Below, in pieces: positions 1 through 7,000 of a stretch of DNA of 20,184 nucleotides; positions within the stretch are counted from its first letter, which is position 1; every line of letters starts with the position of its first letter. The translations under genes were made by a program, and so were the position numbers. This stretch comes from a virus, in IMG/VR virus record IMGVR_UViG_3300046703_000046, positions 1 to 20,184 of that record. One strand, 5' to 3'. Below the pieces are notes generated by a model. That model was not told the origin of the DNA. It searched no databases and saw only the letters and a program-made list of their open reading frames with translations.

Positions 1-3000
1 GCTTATCGTTTCCCAATCTGGAAATGCTATGTGCTCTTCTAACAGCAATTCATCGCTTGAGAATGTAACTTCGCAGGTGTCCTCCCCCCCTACAACGCGG
101 TGCTCTTTGAACCCAGAGATAACACCACTAAACGCGGGTGTCTCGTCTGCGTTTCTCCAGATAACAAGGCCTGTCCCTTTAAGGAAACGTCGCGCTGGGT
201 ATAGGAAGGGGGCTATATCTGTTGACCTCGCAATACGATTTTGAATCCAGGTCCCCTCGGTTTGAGGTGTATAAACGGAATCGAACCATCCAGCAAGAAA
301 ATCAGCCGTGTTCATCGTCATAACAACGGTTGATACATCACAGTATTTTAGCTGGACATCCATAGTTAGCCAAGTCGTAACCGGATTGCGGAGGGTATAA
401 TCATAATTGCGAGCCCATACGCGATATACGGGGGGTGCTATTTCGACGTATTCATCGGTCTTTGTAATGGTGGAGCGCCATTTTTCAGAGAGGTAACTTT
501 TTGCTGCTTCTGCTGCCGAAAGGACTATATCATAAAGCCTAGCGAGGTATATCCCACCTAGCCAGTTTCCACCACTTATGGAATATCTACCGATTTGCAG
601 CGCACTTGCATCAGTAGGTATTGCTAAAGCACCTACAGTGGCCTGCTTATCGAGCACCCCGTCAATATACCACTTGATGTTATTAGCCCCGCCGTTTTTG
701 TCATACGTAAGAACGAAATGATACACTTGACCGGACACAAAATCGGTTTTCGTTGTGGTGAGAGTGAGGACTCCCACCCCCGCGTTATACACAGTGAAAT
801 AATAATAGAGGATTGTAGGGTGTCTAACGATTGTCCACCCGTTAGCACTTGGGGAGGTTCCATAGTCACCTATAGGCCCTCTCCAGCCTGCGTCTATCGT
901 GCAGGAAACTTGGAATTCGATCGAGAAAGCATCCGGTAAAACAGCGGGTGATGCAGCTGCGAGGTAGTCCGCACCGTCAAAATTGTAATAATACGAATTA
1001 ACACCTGGAGTCGATACAGCACCCGTGTTTGTGAGGCCAGCATAACGCCAGCTTTCCGCTACGTAATTTTGTTTGACGTCGTCTAACGATAAAATGGCAT
1101 TCTTGTATATTCTCGCTAGGTAAACATTAAATGCGGAGGGGGTTACGTCGTTACCAAACCTTAGAGGTAAAGGTGGGAATGGGTAGATGGCTATAGATGC
1201 ATGGACCTGTGTATTTAGGGCGCCGTTTATATATAACTTAAGGTTGTTTGTATCTGTCGAGTAGGGGTCATAAGTGACAACCACATGATACACGCGACCA
1301 AACGCGACCACACTACTTGAGATCTCGTAATTGGTAGCCCACCCTACACCAAAAGAGGTGAATCTCAAAGTGGAAGCGGCGAAATCCCAGTATAAAAGCC
1401 ATCCCGTCCCACCAGGGATGACAGTCCCAGCAAGGTATTGGTTTCCACCCGTGTCCGCCGTGACTTTTCCAACCCATTCAACAGAGAATGGTTCGAGGCC
1501 GTTCATTCCACCAATACGGGACATGCCAGCATTCGACGCTGCGAAATTCGTGGATGTAAACCTGTAGTAATAAGAGTCTATATCGGCAGTTGCTACGCCG
1601 CCGCTGTTCGCTAGTCCGCATATACGCCAGTTTTCTGCAATGAAGTTCGTATAAGCCCTATCAGCAGAAAGGACAGAACTATAAATGCGGCACGAAAGCA
1701 TCGCCTGATCCGTGGCAACGTGGGCACCTCCACCAATGGAAAAGATGTAAGGGGAGCTGGTGTTAGCGTCCCAATGCGAACCACCAGTCGCAGCTAGGGT
1801 AACTGTTTGGGATTCGCCATTGACATAAATGATTGGTGCGTGTGCTGCATCTGCACGCCGCATATCCCACGCTACTACGATATGGTATTCACTGCCAACA
1901 GCAGACGGCGATACGATCGTTCCTGCGGGTGTCACGTAGCTCCAGTAACCGCTGCCACCCCCCGCGGCCATCCGCTTAACCCTGATTGAGCCGGTGGGCT
2001 CTACGCATATATAATCGCTACCTTTAGCATACAAGTAAACACGTGCAGCCGCGACGTCTCCGCTGTAATAAAAGAATTCGTATGTCTTTTTTGAATTTCT
2101 GTTAAACGCGCCGTCAGTGGTAGCATGCCACGTGCTGTCCGTTGCATCTAACAGCGCAAACGCCCCACTGTTTAACGTGGTATAGGTGCCTGTAGGGACT
2201 GAGAGGTCATACGTGCCTGGGTGGACCGCATTGACAACCGTTGTGCCGCTACTTTGATTGAAGTCCCATTTAATAATACAGTCATCTTCATACGGCTGCG
2301 GTCGTATCGTGCTTTGGATAATCCCACTAACGGGACGATTAAAGTCCCACTTAGATACACACTGTTTCTCTTGTGGGTCTGCCGTGATTCTTGAGGTGTT
2401 ACGAACGTTTAAGCTTCCTGATTGATTGAAGTCATAGCTGTGTGTTGGTTGAACGGCGGGTTTTTGAACTGGTCTGGGCGCTCCCATTCGCCATTCATCA
2501 GCCCGATAATTTTGTGTGAGGTGGGCTCTACTAAGGACTAAACTATGCTGACGAAAGAGGATCAATGCGCCTTTGAGCACCAAGTCATTGGTAACGCGGT
2601 TTGCGATATACAGGGGGTAAGACGAATCATCAATCCACGCAGTAATAGCCGTCCCCGTATTCGTCATAGTGACTGCTACATTATTGACGTAGCAAAGTGG
2701 GGCGGCCGTGAACGGAGTCGTAGAGTCCCACGTTATCTGGATCGTATAACGCTTACCGGCGGCAATCGTTCCGGCAGGGGCCATCCAATAAACAAAATTG
2801 ACCCCCGCAGTATCCCTCCTTGTTAGAAGGATGCCCCCACCTGCGTAAATATACACTGAAAAAGCGGAGCTGCCATTTTTAGACCAGAGAGTTTGGGCAG
2901 TCGCAGTGGAATCTATTTGCACGATCCACTCAAAGGTCATGCCGGTCAGATTATTGTTGGGTGCCCCTGCAACTACTGCTAGGCGATCATCAGCAACTTC

Positions 3001-3162
3001 GAAACCAAAGGACGTAGCCCCCGTTTCCAACTTCCAGTATTGGTTGTGTGTAGCCGTCGCGTTATAGGTTGCTCCAGCGGTGCCCTTGTTGACCACCGTT
3101 GTTAGGTGTGGGGGCCATGTGCTATACTTGAGAGTGCAGTATGTCTCGAAAGCGTCAACCAT
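1..3162 (-). CDS. LamG-repeat tail/baseplate protein, partial (C-terminus beyond window)
   Basis: The minus-strand frame from ATG at 3162 stays open to base 1 (1054 codons, no stop), so the gene is cut by the window edge. It starts 5 nt after the distal tail gene, whose last codons (AAGGGGGTC) supply the ribosome binding site. About four LamG/concanavalin A-like units follow each other (roughly residues 1-225, 310-515, 525-705, 720-890). Each ends in a similar helix: NYRADEWR, NFIAENWR, NYVAESWR, SYLSEKWR. Residues about 895-1054 differ and contain VVMTMNTADFLAGWF, GTGLVIWRNADETPAFSGVI and a following DELLLEEHIAFPDWE stretch. These recall siphovirus ReqiPepy6 Gp37-like / baseplate hub proteins. 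By position (after TMP and Dit) this is a tail-tip protein. I infer that the LamG units bind host surface glycans. The LamG fold is well supported; the hub assignment is tentative. Confidence 0.8.
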   Translation of the reverse strand, partial: MVDAFETYCTLKYSTWPPHLTTVVNKGTAGATYNATATHNQYWKLETGATSFGFEVADDRLAVVAGAPNNNLTGMTFEWIVQIDSTATAQTLWSKNGSSAFSVYIYAGGGILLTRRDTAGVNFVYWMAPAGTIAAGKRYTIQITWDSTTPFTAAPLCYVNNVAVTMTNTGTAITAWIDDSSYPLYIANRVTNDLVLKGALILFRQHSLVLSRAHLTQNYRADEWRMGAPRPVQKPAVQPTHSYDFNQSGSLNVRNTSRITADPQEKQCVSKWDFNRPVSGIIQSTIRPQPYEDDCIIKWDFNQSSGTTVVNAVHPGTYDLSVPTGTYTTLNSGAFALLDATDSTWHATTDGAFNRNSKKTYEFFYYSGDVAAARVYLYAKGSDYICVEPTGSIRVKRMAAGGGSGYWSYVTPAGTIVSPSAVGSEYHIVVAWDMRRADAAHAPIIYVNGESQTVTLAATGGSHWDANTSSPYIFSIGGGAHVATDQAMLSCRIYSSVLSADRAYTNFIAENWRICGLANSGGVATADIDSYYYRFTSTNFAASNAGMSRIGGMNGLEPFSVEWVGKVTADTGGNQYLAGTVIPGGTGWLLYWDFAASTLRFTSFGVGWATNYEISSSVVAFGRVYHVVVTYDPYSTDTNNLKLYINGALNTQVHASIAIYPFPPLPLRFGNDVTPSAFNVYLARIYKNAILSLDDVKQNYVAESWRYAGLTNTGAVSTPGVNSYYYNFDGADYLAAASPAVLPDAFSIEFQVSCTIDAGWRGPIGDYGTSPSANGWTIVRHPTILYYYFTVYNAGVGVLTLTTTKTDFVSGQVYHFVLTYDKNGGANNIKWYIDGVLDKQATVGALAIPTDASALQIGRYSISGGNWLGGIYLARLYDIVLSAAEAAKSYLSEKWRSTITKTDEYVEIAPPVYRVWARNYDYTLRNPVTTWLTMDVQLKYCDVSTVVMTMNTADFLAGWFDSVYTPQTEGTWIQNRIARSTDIAPFLYPARRFLKGTGLVIWRNADETPAFSGVISGFKEHRVVGGEDTCEVTFSSDELLLEEHIAFPDWETIS
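2235..2445 (-). repeat. Three short WDFN-type protein repeats between LamG domains
   Basis: Between the first and second LamG units the protein reads SYDFNQSG, then KWDFNRPVSG, then KWDFNQSSG, at about 30-35 residue spacing. In LamG-type phage proteins such W/Y-D-F-N stretches usually mark the first strand of a jelly roll. The first two may be remnants of lost or compressed LamG units, or a linker. Confidence 0.5.
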
Positions 3163-3167
3163 CTAGC

Positions 3168-3995
3168 TTAGACCCCCTTATAGAACGAATACCAGTTAGC
3201 GGCCACGTTTGACGGAGCGGTCCCTGTGTAAGAGATCGTAATATTATTGACCCCCGCAACTAACGGGAAAAAATCGAGGGTGTTGACTGCGTCTATGTAA
3301 CCTGCCCAGTTAGTCGAGGGGGCCTTTACGACTGATTCCGACCCCTTTTGCGTTGTTATCTGGAAAACGCCTAGACCACAGGGGACTGCCGTGGTCCCAA
3401 GGACTATTTTGTAGCCAGTCGTGTTATTTGTTATCGTTACTACATACGGGTCCGCAGCGGCGACTATAGTCCAAACCGGATAAGAGGGCACATCGCCAGC
3501 GTTGTCTATGTCCTGGGTCCATCCGGCAGCGGTGCTGAATATCTGCGAGTTTACGGTGCTGTCATACCAGAATGGATACGGGGCGTGCAAGGAGACCGCA
3601 AAGAGAAAAAATTTACATCCGAACGTGTCTGTTGACTCCGCGGAGTCCCATTCATAACAATAGCAATCTAAGTTCCTTTCTTGAGAATCAACGGTATTTA
3701 ATTTGAGCCGCCCTATGCCACGCACCGGATCGAAGGCGTGTTCAAGCAGCCGCCGGTTTGCTTCGAGGTTAGAGGCAGTAGTCCCGAAACAAGATAGTGC
3801 GAGGGTCATCTCACGCGCTTTAACTTTAATTAATTTGATCTTATCCCCTGCTTGTAGATATCGCTCTTCTGTTACGAGCTCATAGTCTGGCCATGTCCTT
3901 CCCTGGATAGGGTAGCGCACGCGATAGATCGTGCCGTCGCTTAAGACAAAAGCTGTATCATCGGCATCATACCAGGTCCATATTTCATCTACCAT
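3168..3995 (-). CDS. Distal tail protein (Dit-like, phage tail family)
   Basis: The product is 275 aa, at the usual Dit position directly after the tape measure gene (gap 16 nt) and before the tail-tip protein. A GAGGTAGAG ribosome binding site precedes the ATG. The N-terminal half has the look of the Dit/phage tail family: a start rich in strands, then ANRRLLEHAFDP followed by GIGRLKL, and then CKFFLFAVSLHAPYPFWYD. That pattern (a helix with 'R..L...FDP..G.G.L', later 'L.AP.PFW.D') is typical of siphovirus tail proteins that form the hexameric hub at the end of the tail tube. The C-terminal half (about 150-275) is rich in strands and probably a galectin-like or carbohydrate-binding-type domain, as in long Dit proteins. 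Assignment rests on position plus sequence pattern. Confidence 0.75.
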   Translation of the reverse strand: MVDEIWTWYDADDTAFVLSDGTIYRVRYPIQGRTWPDYELVTEERYLQAGDKIKLIKVKAREMTLALSCFGTTASNLEANRRLLEHAFDPVRGIGRLKLNTVDSQERNLDCYCYEWDSAESTDTFGCKFFLFAVSLHAPYPFWYDSTVNSQIFSTAAGWTQDIDNAGDVPSYPVWTIVAAADPYVVTITNNTTGYKIVLGTTAVPCGLGVFQITTQKGSESVVKAPSTNWAGYIDAVNTLDFFPLVAGVNNITISYTGTAPSNVAANWYSFYKGV

Positions 3996-4011
3996 TTTTG
4001 TCTCTACCTCA

Positions 4012-7000
4012 TTACCTAAGTATATCGCGCATCCTCAACTTACGGATAACTTCCTTCACCACATCTTCTGACTTGACGCCCTCGACGTGGATATAATAAA
4101 CATTTTTGGCGTCCCCGCTTGTCTTAGGTGATGGTAAACCACCCATCTTAGACTCAGGGATGATATACTCCCTTTCTTTCTCACCTACAAACGCAAACTG
4201 TGGTTTATCAACCACGCCCCCGCTCGCGTAGCTTGAACAGTTAGAAGTTAAGCAGCCTGCGGTTGTGTCACATGATCCAGCAGTAGACGAACATGACCCA
4301 GCAGTAGCTGCGCAAGATCCGGCAGTAGCTGCACATGCCCCCGCAGTAGCTGCACATGATCCAGCGATTGACGCACAAGACCCCGCTATGCTCGATGTAT
4401 TATTATCGGTTGCTGTTGTGCAGTTAGTCTCACACGCCGCTGCTGTAGCATCACAAGCTGCCGCTGTAGAGTTACACGCCTTAGCAGTCGCATTGCTTGA
4501 GAGGGCAGTCGCAGCACCAGCAGTTCTTATCAGGGCCAAGCGGGTGTTAGCGGTCGCAGTGTTCTTTGTGGTCACTAACGCATAGTTAAGGCTTGCTTTG
4601 GTGTTTGAATTGATAGGTTGCAGGTATTGTATCTGTTTATCCCAATTAGCGCCGCCGCCGCCGCCACCTGCCGAACCCGAACCCGTTACAGTCCCACCGG
4701 CATATTGGGGTAGTGCATCGAACACCCAGGGGGCTACACCACTCCAGAGGCTCTCTGGGATAACCGCTTCTGGTCCTTTTTCGCCAATAAGGGCTAGTTG
4801 CGGACCGCTTGTGATGTGCCCACCGGAAGCCATCCCTACTAGCCCACCGGAAGCCATCCCTACTACCATTCCCTTCGCTGCAGGCTTGACTTCAGCCGAG
4901 CTTCCGCTGGAAGTGTAATTAGTGTTTACCGTGACCTGCACAGATTTCCCCTGTATCGCGTTTATGGCGCCTTGGGCAGCGCTCGTATCACATGAAACAG
5001 TAACAACTACGGGGGATGCTCGCGCTATTGCATCAATCGCTCCTTGTGCCGGAGCGGTCTGGCAGTCAACAGCCACTGAGACAGGGGATCCTCGCGCTAT
5101 TGCATCAATCGCTCCTTGTGCTGGACCCGTCTGTGCGTCAACAGGGATCGAGACAGGGGACCCTCTCGCTATGGCGTTTATGGCGCCTTGGGCAGCAGCC
5201 GTATCAGTAGTAACGGGAATATTGATAGGTGCCGTTCGTGCTATCGCGTTTATCGCTCCTTGTGCTGGTCCAGTCTGTGCATCAATAGGGATCGAAACAG
5301 GCGACGATCTCGAAAGTGCGTTTATTGCTGCTTGCGCTGGTCCGGTCTGAACGTCAATAGGTATTTTGACTGGCGTTGCTTTCATTGCATCGAGGCCAGT
5401 ATTATCAGCACCTTTAACGAGGTCCACCGTTATAGATGCATGTGTAGAACTTCCACCAAACAACCCTATTTGATCGCACCAGGCACACGTCCCTTTCTCA
5501 AGGTCAACTATGACTTTGGCGTGAGTAGTGCTGCCTGCGAAAAGCCCTATCTGATCGCACCAGGGGCACGATCCTTTAATGAGATCAACTGTAACCTGGA
5601 CCGGAGCAGACCCAAAGACTTTAGCCGCTGTGGGGTCAGCCGCTACGTTTGCGGTAACGTTCACTTCTTTATTGAACGGTGCCGAGTTAATGCCAAAGAC
5701 CTGATCGAGGGGGGCCTGGAGGGTGCCGGTTACTGTTACGGCTTTCGTAAACGCGGCTGAGTTAACTCCAAAGACCTGATCGAGGGGTGGTGTGAGGGTT
5801 CCGGTTACAGTCACTGATTTCGTAAATGCTGCTGAATTTTGACCAAAGACCTGATCGAGCGGAGGGGTGAGTGTCCCTGTTACGGTTACTGATTTCGTAA
5901 ATGCGGCAGAATTGACCCCAAAGACTTGATCGAGCGGAGGTGTAAGGGTTCCGGTTACGGTAACGGCTTTTGTGAACGGCGCGGAGTTTTCCCCAAATAC
6001 TTGCGCTGCTTTTGCATCATAGGTAGCCGTAACTTGTATTGTTTTTTTGATTTCTGCTGCCGCGTCGGTCCCAAATACTTTAGTAGCGTTAGCGTCGAGC
6101 GTAGCACTTACCGTTATGGATGTCGTTGGCGACTCAACATTTATTTTATTAAGCAAGTTTCCGCTAACGGTGCCGGTGGTCATGCTCACCTGGACAGACT
6201 TACTCTCGCCGGTGTCGGTGGATTTATTCCCTAGTAGCTGGTCTATGAAAGACGCCCCCGCCGCTAAGATTCCCCCACCCACCTTCGCAATGAAGTTTAC
6301 AGTCTGTTCAATAGCCGGTAATGCCTTCCCCTGCATCCAGTCCCACGCGCTGCTCGCTGTGTTAGCTACGAAATCTACTGCCGCGCTGATTGCTGGCCCT
6401 GCTTTACCTTGTAACCACGTCCATGCGCTGCTCGCTGTGTTAGCTACGAAATCTACTGCCGCGCTAATCATTGGCCCCGCCGTCCCTTGTAACCACTTCC
6501 ATGCGTTACTAGCAGCGTTGGCTATAAAATCAACTATAACCTGTGCCGTATGAACTGCCGCAGTTGCGACGCCTGTGAGGAAGCCCCAAAGTTCTTGACC
6601 GGCGCCTTTTACAAAGTTGACTGTTGCGTCCCACGTCCTCCCCACGATGCCCTTAAGGTCCTCAAATAGTTTACTTATATCCGGTGCGTTTACGAGTAAG
6701 TTTAATATCGCGGTGTATGTGCTGAAATGGTCAAAGATAAATTTAAGGAAGTCCCAGACGAGTTGAGCGGCTGCCATTGCTGGAAGGATAAACGTTACAT
6801 TAAGCGTGGCCTGCGCAATACCACCGAGCATACCATGCGATGAAATTGATTTCAAGAGTTGAGGTAGTGTAGATCCCAGATCGCCTTGTGTAATTGTGTC
6901 AAATACACTCCGAGTATCCCCTCCCCCGCCGCCGTTGTCTTTTAATACGCTGTCGTTTGGCCCCGTTGGCCCCGTAGGAATAGCATCAATTTGTGCTTGG

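Noticed and set aside
633-2360. Small ORFs on both strands over the left 3 kb
   Set aside because: The minus-strand frame from 3162 is open through the whole region with coherent LamG-type sequence; the others are shadows.
4930-6130. CRISPR-like array from the 72- and 75-bp periodic repeats
   Set aside because: Repeats are in frame within the tape measure gene, with no short repeat/unique spacer structure.
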